64,000 nt of DNA. Origin: Paramacrobiotus metropolitanus (lineage: Eukaryota; Tardigrada; Eutardigrada; Parachela; Macrobiotidae). The stretch covers positions 682,001 to 746,000 of the forward strand of contig NW_026570237.1 of the NCBI RefSeq assembly GCF_019649055.1. Reading direction: 5' to 3'. A model generated the notes under the pieces. It was not told where the DNA came from, did no database searches, and worked only from the letters and a program-made list of their open reading frames with translations. Position numbers and translations under genes: made by a program. Below are positions 24,154 to 35,989 of the stretch, in pieces (the first letter of the stretch is position 1; each line of letters begins with the position of its first letter).

Positions 24154-24758
24154 TTCCTAAATGCTCTCAACGCTTTGACGGGAGTGCGAGTGTAGTGCGT
24201 TATTTGCACAGTTGTACTTGCTAGTTGCTGCTGCCTGTAATTTACACGTACTCTTTCCTGATATTATGAGACTGCGTGTTTTTATACTGGAGACATTGAT
24301 TTCGTTTATCGAACAGTTCCTTGGAACAATTTTTTTTGAAAAATGTGCACATTAAACACAATTGGACGGTTTTTGTTGCTATCGGAGTCATCTGGCTCCA
24401 AATCGGTGCAGGTGTACCCGGTATTTTTAATTTCGAAGCGGTCAAGACAACAGAATAGGTTTGCCGTGAATTCATCTAGTGTAACGTGGTGTAGGACACA
24501 TTATGACATCTGAAATATCTACAGAGTACAGCACCGCTTAACACAACCGTCTGCAATACCAGATATATCATGTAACGACAGATCATCAAGTAAATACTGT
24601 CGTCTTTTACGAATGCATTTGAAGTAAACAATGAACATTTTTTACGCCAGCGTATGAGCAAAGAAATGCAGCGCGGGAATGCGGCCTCCGTTCAGGGAAC
24701 ATCTCTACCGCGGCAGCAAATTTAGATCAGTACTTCTTCATTCCTTTATAATCTTTTA
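24154..24758. other. 3' flank of PRDM-like paralogue 1
   Basis: Probable 3' untranslated sequence and intergenic DNA. Short minus-strand frames (24242-24475, 24476-24661) have no recognisable features. Confidence 0.35.
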
Positions 24759-25241
24759 ATGCTTTTCGGCTGTGGATCGACCAATACACCGCCTGGTATT
24801 CCGAGAAATTTTGGTAAAATATGGCGATCCAGGATGTACTGTTGGCACTGCGGTTGGCAACAGCCTCCGGTATTTTCCATGGAACGTTATGTCACTATCA
24901 CGAAAATGGATACTGCATATGTGGTGACTCGTGAGAAAGCCGGATTCTTCCAAATCTTTGCGTCCACAAAATGCAAAAAAAGCTTCGTAGCGCGCGTCAT
25001 TTTTATCCGGAACTCGGAAGTAGGAAACATGTGTTGACCTGTCCGAGCGATTATTGCAACCAAACACAACACAGATACACCCTCCGTAGATTATGGGATC
25101 CCGTTTGCGCTCGTAGTGATAAGGATTGATGCAGATTTCATCTTTTTCCACACTACACGTTTTTCTCTGCCTTAGCTGCAACCCCGGCCCTCTGAAGGAT
25201 CTGATGACTGCTTGATGCAGCGGAATTTCCCGACTATTGTG
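24759..25241 (-). CDS. Chimeric exon: SMAD MH1 end fused to THAP domain
   Basis: The minus-strand frame is open from an acceptor-like TTTTAG at 25242-25247 to the stop at 24759 and has no ATG, so at least one upstream exon is missing or the exon is a relic. Its first part contains KDEICINPYHYERKRDP, the zinc-binding C-terminal end of a SMAD MH1 domain (the Cys and His of CxNPYHY are kept). Immediately after comes a THAP domain: CVVFGC (C-x4-C), VSYFRVP, HHICSIHF (C-x2-H) and the AVPTV box. THAP is the DNA-binding domain of P-element-type transposases. The frame ends 25 residues later, with no transposase. The rest of MH1 is not upstream on this strand, where a different gene ends at 25379. 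Confidence 0.65.
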
Positions 25242-25378
25242 CTAAAATATTAATATTATTTCGGTCAGCAAAAGTTTGAAATAAAGCAAATCATGTACGG
25301 ATGATCACTTATTTTTGGTACTGAACTATTCTCAAAAGACTAAAATTATACAAAATACGAGGTTCTAAAACTCGGAAA

Positions 25379-26087
25379 TTACTCCTCACTCGGATATAAA
25401 GGTCGTCGTCGCATGCAACACAACCGGTATCCAACGTGTCTCCAGCTCGACACGACTGTGTACATTTTCTGCAGCGTTTCCGGATCGTCCTTGAAAATTC
25501 GCACCAAATATTTCGACACTTTTCTCGCATAAGCAGTATCAACGCGGTGAGATCGATGCAGAAAAAGTTTCTCGAATGGAGCAACATTATCTGCAAACGG
25601 TAAACCTGTTAAAATTAGCTAACTATTTCTCTACACTTTATGCAATACTTACCAAAAATACCATTTTGTCTTTCCTTAACGATCTTTTCCTTTGCCAGTT
25701 TTCGGTCCAGTTTCTCTTTCGCTAAGCGCTTCTCACGGTACTGCAACTTCTGCAATAAAATCATACCGTTTACGTACATTCATACATCGTGCACTTATGA
25801 CTTGTGCAAAATTAGAATTATTGTGTATAATGTTAATCATGTATAGATTTGCAATCAAATACTTCTGATAGTCGGTCGACTTTAATGCTATGAATCGACG
25901 TCAGTACCTTTTGCAGATCCAGTTCTTTACGCTTTTCGTTGATGCGTTTCACTTGCTCTTCTGGTGCAGTTTTTAAATAATAGCTCTGTTGAAGCCAGGA
26001 TAAGGAAAACAATTCTTCGTCGCTGATAAACGCACAGTCATCACTTGTATGCCGCATATCGGCACTTGGTTCCTCCATACTGGTCAA
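25379..26087 (-). CDS. Small unrecognised coiled-coil protein
   Basis: Three exons join in phase: 26087-25908, 25749-25653, 25590-25379 (162 residues), each with GT-AG borders (GTACTG, GTAAGT donors). Exon 1 is acidic, then amphipathic (EEQVKRINEKRKELDLQK). Exon 2 continues a charged helix (KLQYREKRLAKEKLDRKLAK), probably a coiled coil. Exon 3 is basic and Tyr/Arg-rich with several aromatic residues (FLHRSHRVDTAYARKVSKYL) and ends RRRPLYPSEE. I recognise no family. It lies just upstream of the MH1-THAP exon on the same strand, but its stop codon separates the two. Confidence 0.55.
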
Positions 26088-26838
26088 GGCAACAGAAATG
26101 TCGAAAGAATTCCAAAATTAAGATCCCATATATGGCAGAGTTCCTGGCAAACGTACGTAAAGCGCAAAAACCAAGTCAAAACATATAAACATCCAGATCA
26201 CAAATGACCGATATGAACAATTTTCTTGCTAATATAAATAGTCCGACTGTGGCGTGTATGCCCGAGCTAATACACACGGATCAATCTGCAAAATTGTTTT
26301 GCAGATTGTATTTTGCAGATTGGATTTTGCCGAAACCCACCCAGGCGATGAAGACACGAGGACAGAGATGGGGAGAGGGAATAAGGCGAAGAAAAGTCAA
26401 AAAACCATCGTTAAAAGTAAAACTTGAAAGTTAAAATCTTGTGTAGGAATTACTCTAGGAATCAAACTGGAAGTGCAGAAAAGAACGGCAACCCCCCTAA
26501 GCGGCAGTTATTTTTGACTACGATGTCTGGGCAGTGTGCTGTAGATTCTGCAGAACGCTTTCACTTTGACTTGGCTTTTCAGGATTTTCACTTTTTAGTC
26601 CGTTTTTCTTCTTCCCCGTTTCTGTTTCACTTTCAAGCAAGGTTTAGTTTGTAATAAAAGCTAAAATATACTGCCACCAATGGCATACCATCACTTTATC
26701 GGTATTCAGCAGTAAAAACTGCGACGCCTCCGCATTAGAATTGGAAAGAGCAGCTGCCTGGCTGCAGGGTGTCTTAACACTGCAGATCTTTGCCTGGGAT
26801 TGAAATCACTGAACATTATGTCTTCTTTCTCCGCACCG
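26088..26838. other. Intergenic region upstream of PRDM-like paralogue 2
   Basis: Upstream flank shared by the small coiled-coil gene (-) and the second PRDM-like gene (+). No repeat or domain recognised. Confidence 0.4.
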
Positions 26839-29800
26839 ATGCATCCCATCCCAGCAATTAGACCGCTGGAAAGAATCTGTATGTGGTAGTGCTTTATCTG
26901 GCGCTCCCTACGTAGCAGTGTTATTATTCTGTAGTCTCTACGGTATCGTTGGCAGGGTGCGAAAAGTGCATGCGATACAACGACGAGCCCTGTTGGAATC
27001 ACAATGTGCACATCTCCGATACAGTCGTCATTCCTTACGCTGTATCCAGCCTCCCGAACCAGCTGTATCTGGATGTCTGCGGGAATGGCCTGTCAGGTAC
27101 GCCAATATTGAGCGTCTGAGCATAAGGTTACTGGAATAGTTTGACTGCGTAATTTTTTAACTGCTTAATTTTTAAATATGTTTTCAAATCTTACATAAGC
27201 AAAGCAGCAAAGGCTTGAAGGTGTTATTAATGTATTTCGAATAAAGTAAACCCGAGCTTAAACTTATGACTTTATAAATAAATGGAAATAGCTGAAAGAG
27301 AATCATATAGTAATTTTATTTCAGCTTTTACAATTTAGAAAGGTTTAAACTTTAAAGCTGAGAGTTTTGGCTGTGCAAATAAATTTTGGTCGACTGTTTT
27401 GAATAGATTTGCGACATTTGATCCTAGCGCAGAAACGCTGTTAAACAATGTTATTGAATTATTTTTAACGTGAATTCCAGATTCCTGCATACTGCTGTTA
27501 TTGTTGATTCTTGACTTTTGTAGATAATTAAAAAAATTTAAAAAGAAATTTCCTAAATAAATTTTATTCGCTGTTTCGAATGGGTTATATGTATTCGAGA
27601 TCCTAGTGCAGAAATCCTCGTGATTTTGATCCTAGTACTTAATTTTAATCTTATTGCAGAACCGTTCCAAAATTGCTTTATCTGCTAGTGGTTGACATGA
27701 ATATTTCTGCAAAAATACAGTACATAATATTATCGGTGAATTTTTGCAGATAAGCGAGTCTTGACGAAAGAGCGCCTTCCGAGTCAAACCATCTTCGGCC
27801 CGCTGGTGGCGCCCCTCTCCGACACCCTGGTTCCGCCGCTGATGTTCGCGTGTGCATCGGAAGCGGGCGCACTGCGCTATTTCCAGTTGGGATCCGAGCA
27901 GACGGTAAACTGGATGAAATACGTCCGCTTTGCCGTCCGCGAAGGAGAAGGCAATGTCGCGGTGTACGCGCGAGCCAACCAGGTGTTCTTCGTTACGATG
28001 CGCGAAATCCCTGCCTACGAAGAGCTGCGGCTGCGCTATTCTAGGAGCTACGCCGAAATGTCCGGTTTCGCCGTACCGCCACTTCGTTCCGGGAGTGCCG
28101 GTATGTTTCGCGTTTTTTATGGTTTCCTCTGTCGAGATTTTATAAATCCTGTGCAAGACATTATTTTCTGACGATTTTGTTTTCTCGACACATCTTTCCT
28201 GTCGGTTTTGCGAGCCTTATTAATTTCATAAAAGTTTTTTTTTTAAATACTCGTATTATGCGGTCTTGGTGTTGTATATACGTCCATGTCATCATTGAAA
28301 AGGTTACCAATAAGTGATTATTTGGAATTTTTGTGTGGAGCTTGTTTTGCATTTGTAGTTTTGCAACATACATATTTTCGCTAAGTTTTCTTTACTCGAG
28401 TGATTTGATCAGCGGTGTAGTTTTTTTTTATTTCAAACCATTTGAAGGGTTTTCAGATTAAGGAATATTTGCCGTTGCAGCTTCGAAGCCACCGCTGAAA
28501 CGGGCCGTACCGGAAACGTCGAAATACGAGCCAAAGCGACTCCGCACAAAGTTTAAATCTCCCGAATTTGTAACAACATCCGATTCGTCGTGCGACGAAA
28601 ACCCTCCGTCACCAGATTACCCATTCCCTGATAATGCAGCATCCACTCCAGTTAACACTTCCGTTAAGACTACGACGCCGGTGCAACGGAAGGCGATTGT
28701 ACAAGACACTCCAGCTCTCCCATCAGTAAACCAGACGACTCTGCGGAAGACGACTGTATTACAAGATCATCGTCAAGATGATGCGAATAATTATGCTGAC
28801 ACGGCGGATGTGGAGCCCTATCATGTCCCCGCTGTTCATGAAATTCCTCGGAAAATTCGCCGGAAACTCATCGGCTACAACGGCCCGCAGATGAATCCTG
28901 CCCCGACGGTACCCGTTCAGAATGTGGTGAAAGTTATGGTGTGCTTGCCGACCGCTAGCACAGCACGCGGTAAGCAACTCTTGCATTCTGTTGCAAGTTG
29001 GCCGTAAACTCTTATGTCTATATACGAGTATTATTTATGTTGTAGTTGTGATATGTTAACGTTGTGAAATTCTGCGAAAAAGACGTTGTCTGACGAATGA
29101 GTGTTTTACAAAACACATGTTGCCTTTCATGTGATGATTGGTTAATTGGAGTAAACTGTTTTCAGTTGTTAATATCTTTCAGTTGATATGAAAATTTTTT
29201 TTAAAAATTCAGCTTTACAGTCGTTTTTCATCTACATATTGGGTTGGTATAACAATCCTCTTCTGTATTATTTGGGGAAGTAAAACAGTTGAATTGACCA
29301 TGTACTACAACTTTCTGCGATAGACGATAGAATTTAGCGCTGATTCTGCAGTTTGATGATAACTGCTTTAGGAAGGAATCGGTTAGACGATTACTTCTTG
29401 GCGCATAAAACTGGCGCAAATTTGGGCTAATTTAATTTACCTCATACGTAAATCAATCTTATCGTATGAATTTGTTTTATTCGCTGCATAACCCCATCAG
29501 CCTTAGTATATACAGTTATGAGCAGATTGGGTACATTGTCCTAACACGGTAAAACGAAAATTGTCTGCGATTATTTTTACAACAAACACTGTACTTAACG
29601 CTTAAAATTGTAAGGAATTAATCGTACATAGGCGTACATGTGCAAGTTCGGTTCGTTAGAGATTCGTTGACCTTTTAGTCCCTGTGCTTGCACCGGCCCC
29701 TCCCCAACCGCCTATCCAGCTTGTAGCCATCCCGGCACCGAAGCCGCCGGTGGTTCGTATCCGCATCCCGCGCATTCCTCCTCCGTTCGCCACAAAGATG

Positions 29801-32248
29801 AATCCTTCCCGCCAGATCCTGCCCAAAGGCGGCGTTGTCCCTCGGGATGAATTCGCTGCCTTGAGTAAGACCGAGCCGGTGATTGCCGTCCAGCCCGCGC
29901 CGTTCACCTACGAAGAATACGCCGTGGAGAAGAGCGCCAACTGCGAGGAGCCGGCGTTGGTTTTGGTGGGTGATGTGGTGAACAGGAAGAATGACGCCGC
30001 GGAGGAAGCCGTGGACGATGAAGAACAGCCCAACGCGAAGTATCAGGCGTGCAGATTGTGTGGCCATAAGACCGATACCCGTCATCATCGTCTGGCGGAA
30101 CACATGCGCCTGCGGCATCCCGAGTACGTGAAGGAGCATTGGAAGTTTCCCTGTGAGACGTGTGGCTACGTGTTTGCCACGACGAAGGCGGTGCAGAACC
30201 ATGTTCGCCGTGTAAGAGGAATTTGTTTACCTTTCAATGATAAAATATGAAAGTTTTATGATAAAACTTTTATCACCATGCTAGAAACTGGCGTCGACTT
30301 TTGTTTGTTCGTTGCGGTCCCTGCTTGTAAACTGAAAGAACATACTTCGAATTTTCTCAACGACCGTCGATCACGTTCGCTACAATATACAGATATTTCG
30401 AGAAATTTTCAGGAGACTATCATTTCTCGAACATAAGTGTTTTTACGTAGTCCTTACTGTACATTTAAGGTTTACCCATAAATGAGCCAATTATAGCACT
30501 GATCTCGTACAGAAAACAGTTCTACTGCGTCTGTGATTCCACTCCGTTCTACTACTGTGTTTGATCAACTGTGTTTTTGATTGGCTAATCTCTGTGTCAC
30601 TGTTTAAAAGGCAGAAGCAAAGTGAGAACTATGTAAAATAACTATTTTTAAAACAATTACTTTGCATTTCGCTAAAAAAAGAGTAAGTAATAGTTTTGGA
30701 AATTGTATACCATCAGAAAATTGAAATACGTGAGCGATCATTTGTTGAGAGTAACATATACTTAGCGCAAGTAATCGGCTTGAGAAAACCTGTAGCACCG
30801 CTCGAAGGCGGTGTTTTGTACGCTGTAATACGACCTTTTGCAGACGCATTCTTGCCCAAAGCGTGGTAAGAGTCGCGGTAAGCGTCCTTCCACGGAAGAA
30901 GTGCAGACCGCTCTGCAGTTCATCAAATCCACGGGATTCTACAGCTACTTCTGCCCGGACTGCCACAAGCACTTTGCCAGTCAACCCCTTCTGGAGCTTC
31001 ACCGAAGGCCCATGACCCCACCGCCCCGGTGGAACCGCCCGAGCGCTGCTGCCCGGCTTGTCCCTTCTCCGCGGACAATTTCCCGGCGCTTCTGGAACAC
31101 CTATCCGAGCATTCCTTCAACGAGGAGGACAAGAAACCCTGCATGATCTGCGGCGATTATACCGTCAAGACCAAACTGCACATCCGCTACAACCACGTGG
31201 AGGAGATAGTCACGGCGTCGGCCGACTGGAAGTATCCCTGTCAGGTGTGCGGGGCGCGCTTCTTCGACGAGAAGACTTTCCAGTGGCATCACACCAAAGA
31301 GCACAAGAACGGGCAGTGTCTGTACTGCGCCCGGCTGACGTATTCCCGGCCGGAGCTACGCGAGCACATCGTTGAGCATATGCAGGTAACAACTGGTAAT
31401 TTGGAATGCGGAGGTTTAAAAAAAGCCTGGCTGTGAAATATTGAAAATTGAAAAAATCGGGGATAAAAATTGAAAAAACCCTTCGTACAAAGCGAATATA
31501 ATTTATAGAAGCCAGTAAATTCTAAAATTCATCGATGAAGGGATATGGGAGAAAAGCGTTTGTGGTTACAGTAGTTTGATTTCATGAATTTTATTGCTGT
31601 GTTTTACGTAGCAGTTTCTTTCTCAAAAAAGCCTCGGTGAGAATGTTGAACATTGAGAAAATGCTAGGGGTAAAAACATGAAAACTTCACTTCCTGTTGC
31701 GACGTTTTTATTTCGTTTACTGTTAGATAGGTGTTTTAATCGAAATCTTGTGGGTTTTTTTAAAAATGTTTTTAGTTTCTGTTTTTCTCCTGTTATCTTA
31801 CTTGATGGGCAAACTGTACCAACTGGAAAAGCTTTTCTTAAATAGTTATACGAATACACGCTGTGCTGTTCCGCAGAATGACCGGTTTCCCTGTCCCTCC
31901 TGCGACCAGACCTTCCGTCGCTACCTGCAGGCGACCTTCCACTATCGGGACGCGCACGATGTTAAGGGCGTCACCACGTGTCATGTGTGCGAGAGTGTCT
32001 TCCGCACTGCCCACCGGCTGCAGCTGCACATGAAGACCCACCTGGGACTGCCCAGGAAGAAATACCATAAACCCGGCCACAAGCGACCGCCGGGCTGGGT
32101 GGCGCCGCGGCTGCGCATGAAATGGACCGAATTCCCGCATCGCTGCGAGCCCTGCCAGCTGGGCTTCATGACTAAGTTGTCCTTGTATAAGCATGAGCAG
32201 CGGAAGCATGCGGCTGATCAAGGGGACAGCGATCAAAGCGGCGCGTGA
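26839..32248 (+). CDS. PRDM9/11-like SET and zinc finger protein, paralogue 2 (one frameshift)
   Basis: Exons in phase: 26839-26878, 26956-27096, 27750-28100, 28481-28969, 29679-30211, 30844-31385, 31877-32248. Exon 2 has the same length (141 nt) and layout as in paralogue 1 (CEKCMRYNDEPCWNH). The SET part has FGPLVAPL, VNWMKYVRFAV, NVAVYARANQVFF and IPAYEELRLRYSRSYAEM. Two extra exons code a Pro/Thr-rich disordered region not in paralogue 1. Zinc fingers follow (CRLCGHKTDTRHHRLAEHM, CPACPFSADN, CMICGDY, CQVCGARFFDEKTFQWHH, CPSCDQTF). In exon 6 the frame slips by one base between about 30997 and 31015, after LLELH; otherwise all phases hold. So it is either a single sequencing error or a very recent lesion. 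Confidence 0.75.
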
Positions 32249-33774
32249 ATATGCAGTCAGTATGCATATTTTTTACCAATGATTTCTTCTGTTAGATGAT
32301 GCCGTCTAGCTTGTTGACTTCATCGCTATAAATGAATATTTTCGCGACTGTTTAGTTGGAAAAACTGTAGTGTTCCTTGTGTTACGTTTATCACAATCAG
32401 ACATTCTGATTTGTTGCACCGTAGCAGTTTTAAAGTTTCTTCGACGATACAGTTCGACTGCCAAATTATATTTTGCTGAACCGTAGTTAACCTCGTTAAA
32501 TGGTTATTATGGATTTATGGTAATTAATCTTTTATTAAACATGTGAACATGAACGTGTTTTGAGTTACTTTCTGATTTGAGGTTGCTGAATCTAATTGCG
32601 ATACGCTCTGATACTTGGCTTCTGCAGTAGAAAAAAACGAAAAGTGAAAGCTGTGTTGAACAGTGGCCGGCTGTTTGGTTTAATACACCTGCAGAAGTAA
32701 GTACAGTGAGCAATAAATTGTTCTGATAATAAAAACATACTTTGTATACTTGCGTATCAATAGCACAATAAAAACATATTATGCCTAATTTATTTTATTA
32801 CAGGACTAATTTTGAGCAAACCAATTATCGCTGTTTTTAATGCACTTTACGTGACTTAAAATGTCGCATTACGTACTTAATAATATTACCATAATGAAAA
32901 CTAAATACATATTGCAGCACAAGCGGTGTTCCACTTGTCTAAACAGCGTTTACAGTATTTCAAGATCGACATTCAGCTTTTGGCAAACGATTAGTAATAT
33001 GACAATAAACACTTGACAGTGACCTGCGGCACAGAAAAACTTGATATCGGTAAAATGATTGTCTTGGTAAAGATAATTGGATTTTGAACCTTCACAAGGC
33101 CGTAAACACTGCTTGATGATCCCGGAATCATGTGTTAATCATTGGACTAAACACTTCAATCGATCCAGCGCGTAAAGTGTCAATCATCACTTGTCGGGCA
33201 TCATTATACCGTGATTAATTTAACACCTACGATTTCTTATCCAAAGGCTGCCAATTAAGCGAAATGTGTACGAGTACTCTGTAGGGTTTATTGTTTCTGT
33301 GTATCGCCCGGCACCGGACGTGATCGAGTGCCCTTTAGCGACAAGTGGACAGCGCACGGGATACGCGGCCGGTTTGTTGTTTACATATCTTTACTACATT
33401 TTGGCATATATGACGCGAGTATTCTGGAATAATGTTTTCTGATAGCTTTTGTATGATTGTCGAGTTTGCGGTTAATGTTGTCGATTCGTAACGCTGTATT
33501 GCAATTTGTACATTTCAACACCGGCATGCAAACGCTGTAAACAAAAACTGACAAAAAAGGTGACCCTGCGGGCTTCGCGCAGTTTTTGACTGGTTTTCCT
33601 GTATGCTTTGATTAACGACATAAACAGTATATCATCGCCATTCGAATTCTGACAGGTCTATGAAAAATATAAAGCCGAAAATTAATTAATCTTCTTAAGC
33701 ACTTTCACGCGACTAATGCTGCATAAATCCGCAGATTACTTTCCACTGGAAGACACATTAGGCATTTCGCGCCG
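32249..33774. other. Intergenic region
   Basis: AT-rich flank between the PRDM-like gene and the methyltransferase. AATAAA occurs at 32712-32717 and 32766-32771. No gene, repeat or RNA structure recognised. Confidence 0.4.
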
Positions 33775-33782
33775 TATATAAA
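33775..33782 (+). promoter_or_regulatory. TATA box of methyltransferase gene
   Basis: TATATAAA at this place is followed by AGCGCC and lies 81 nt before the ATG at 33863, which leaves room for a start site near 33810 and a 50-nt leader. Confidence 0.55.
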
Positions 33783-33862
33783 AGCGCCAAGCAAGCTGAC
33801 ATCTGTGACATTTTTTCCCAGTATAATCAGGACAATTTTTTCCAAGTAATTTGTTATAAAAA

Positions 33863-34621
33863 ATGGAAAGTACACTGGATCAGTACACGGATAAAGCCGA
33901 GCACTACTCCAAACTGAAAGAGCGCGACTGGGTGCGCGTCGTCGAGCGGCCGACCGTCTTGCGCGCCCTCGGTGACCTCCGCAATTTAACCTGCATGGAC
34001 ATGGCCTGCGGATCGGGCTACTACGCCCGCCAGATGAAACTCCTTGGCGCCGCCGAGGTCATCGGCGTCGACTACTCGCCGCAGATGATTGAGCTGGCCC
34101 GCAGCCTCGATGACCTTTCCATCACCTACCTCACCCAGGACTGCGAGCGCCTGGAGGAACTGGGCATGCCCGAGTATTTCGATGTGGTGTTCGGTGGGTG
34201 GATGATCCCGTATATCCCGTCGGTGGAGCGGGTATCCCGTTTCGCCCAAAATCTTCGAAGCGTGGTGAAGCCGGGCGGTCGGACCGTCCAGTTGTTCGGG
34301 AATGAGAACCGCTTCAGTAGCGGGAATGTCGTGGATCTGATGGACGCCATGGGGCAGCGGTTTGAAGCTAATGGGCATGTACCGCGGGACGGAGATCCGT
34401 ATAAGGTCATCATTGGAGCGACCGGCGACAGTCCGGGGGTGGAGCTGATCAATCACTATTACACGCATCCGACCATTAAGAAGTGCTTTATGGAGGCCGG
34501 GTTCGGGGAATGTAAATTTCACTCGATTGTTCTGCAGGCGAAGACGACAGCGGAGCGGGAGAAGTACCGGGAATTTGTGGAGGATCCGCTGATAACGGTA
34601 TTCGAAGCCAAGAACGTTTGA
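33863..34621 (+). CDS. Class I SAM-dependent methyltransferase
   Basis: 252 residues, one exon. A Rossmann-type methyltransferase: motif I MDMACGSGYYARQM, acidic end of strand 2 VIGVDYS, motif II-like LTQDCERL, motif IV EYFDVVFGGWMI and the post-II segment LRSVVKPGG. Length and order fit small-molecule methyltransferases of the UbiE/Methyltransf_25 kind; the substrate cannot be read from sequence. The C-terminal third (TIKKCFMEAGFGECKF) is the usual end. The gene is intronless in a region where other genes have introns, is GC-richer than its flanks, and has its own TATA box, so retrocopy or horizontal gain are possible. The frame is intact. Confidence 0.8.
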   Translation: MESTLDQYTDKAEHYSKLKERDWVRVVERPTVLRALGDLRNLTCMDMACGSGYYARQMKLLGAAEVIGVDYSPQMIELARSLDDLSITYLTQDCERLEELGMPEYFDVVFGGWMIPYIPSVERVSRFAQNLRSVVKPGGRTVQLFGNENRFSSGNVVDLMDAMGQRFEANGHVPRDGDPYKVIIGATGDSPGVELINHYYTHPTIKKCFMEAGFGECKFHSIVLQAKTTAEREKYREFVEDPLITVFEAKNV

Positions 34622-34969
34622 TGGACGTGGTTGTGAACTACTGTTTACCATGTATCTTCACTATCTTATTCTTCACTATCCTATGCATGCGTTTGACAAC
34701 GATTACGATAATTTCTGGTACAAGTTACTTTTCGGCTCCTATCCGATAGGTCAATTTTTGCTTCAAGTTACTTAATACTAAAAGTTTCTTCATTTTACGT
34801 ACGTTGGTTGCGCTATTCGGTGAGTGTAATACTGTATTATGTTCTCGTAGATGTACGAAATAATTAAGTAAATATAAACACTTTTAAAAGCATTACGCGG
34901 AAAATTCACATGCTACACCCGCGTTTTTATAATAATTAGTGAACAAATAATGGCACACACTAATAATCA
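34622..34969. other. 3' flank of methyltransferase
   Basis: AT-rich non-coding. TAGTGAACAAATAATGG at 34938-34954 is a partial copy of the arm of the palindrome that follows. Confidence 0.4.
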
Positions 34970-35032
34970 GTGAACAAATAAATATTTCTATTATTCTAAT
35001 TATTAGAATAATAGAAATGTTTATTTGTTCAC
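34970..35032. repeat. 63-bp near-perfect palindrome
   Basis: Arms of 31 nt (GTGAACAAATAAATATTTCT... and its reverse complement) meet at CTAATTATTAG; only one position differs, as a T-G pair. Each arm contains AATAAA on its own strand, so the palindrome could act as a poly(A) signal for both directions. Confidence 0.75.
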
Positions 35033-35290
35033 GTACGGCGCTATGTCTCTGGCAGAACGACTGGATGGTAGAACGACTGCCTGCTCGTTGGGCGCGTACG
35101 TGTGGGAAGAAATAGGCTGATCACTTTCAATTAATGTGTTTCGAATGTTTACTATTTTTGGGAATTTATTACACGTCGTTTTGTCGCGGCAAATGTCGAG
35201 TATTTCGGTAGTTACGTAAATTGGATCTGGAAAAGTGTTGTTTGTCGAAATGGTAGTGGACTTTGAATCGATTAAAAAAATGTTAATTTT

Positions 35291-35494
35291 ATGCAAGCTG
35301 CAGATGAATTAATGAATTACATGCAGTCTTTTACACGCCGTGTTGGTGAGCCGTATAAACTCGCGGTTTATTTCCGCTCGTTATTACTATTAATTTTGGC
35401 CATTTACTTCCTAATTTGTTGTATTTTTTTGATTGTAAATTATATATTTTTCAAAATTTGGTATTTTCTTTTCGCTATTTTTCTTTTCGGTTAA
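35291..35494 (+). CDS. Small putative membrane peptide
   Basis: 67 residues from a real ATG: a polar start (MQAADELMNYMQSFTRR) and then long hydrophobic text (SLLLLILAIYFLICCIFLIV and more). AT-rich DNA can give such frames by chance. No homologue is recognised. An opposite-strand open frame without ATG (35021-35296) ends in the palindrome. Confidence 0.25.
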   Translation: MQAADELMNYMQSFTRRVGEPYKLAVYFRSLLLLILAIYFLICCIFLIVNYIFFKIWYFLFAIFLFG

Positions 35495-35989
35495 TGTTTT
35501 GTTGGAGAGAAAACGTATGAAGAAATTAAAATAAAAAACATAGTAATGGCTTTTTTGTAAAATACTTAATAAAATAAAAAAAACCAACGCTTTTTATTCC
35601 CGCTGATTTCCGCCGAGTGGAAACTATACTGCTCAGCGGACGATGCAGCCGACAAAAATTAAAAACTGAATTGAAAACTAAATTCAGTTAAAGAAATTCA
35701 ACAAAACGGTGGCCACATCAAAGTCGATACATCACCACTCGCGAGGCAAAACAATAAGCGCTCTACTGATAAGATTATCACTGCTTCACATACTGTTCAA
35801 AAGAAATGACCGTAATCTGCACAGTACGGACCGAACCGGACAGTTAAAATTAAGTGCAAAAATCCTACTAACTGATCGGTTAATTCGGCACAACGCAAAA
35901 GCAAAACTACCGTGATTATCCAAGGCACCGGCGTCAAGAATTGCGTGGGATGCAGAATAATCTCGGGCTGCCACGGACATTGATGGAGT
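35495..35989. other. Non-coding
   Basis: AT-rich stretch without recognisable features, downstream of the pseudogene end. Confidence 0.4.

Noticed and set aside
33986-34651. Long minus-strand frame opposite the methyltransferase
   Set aside because: It is an antisense shadow of a GC-rich coding exon.
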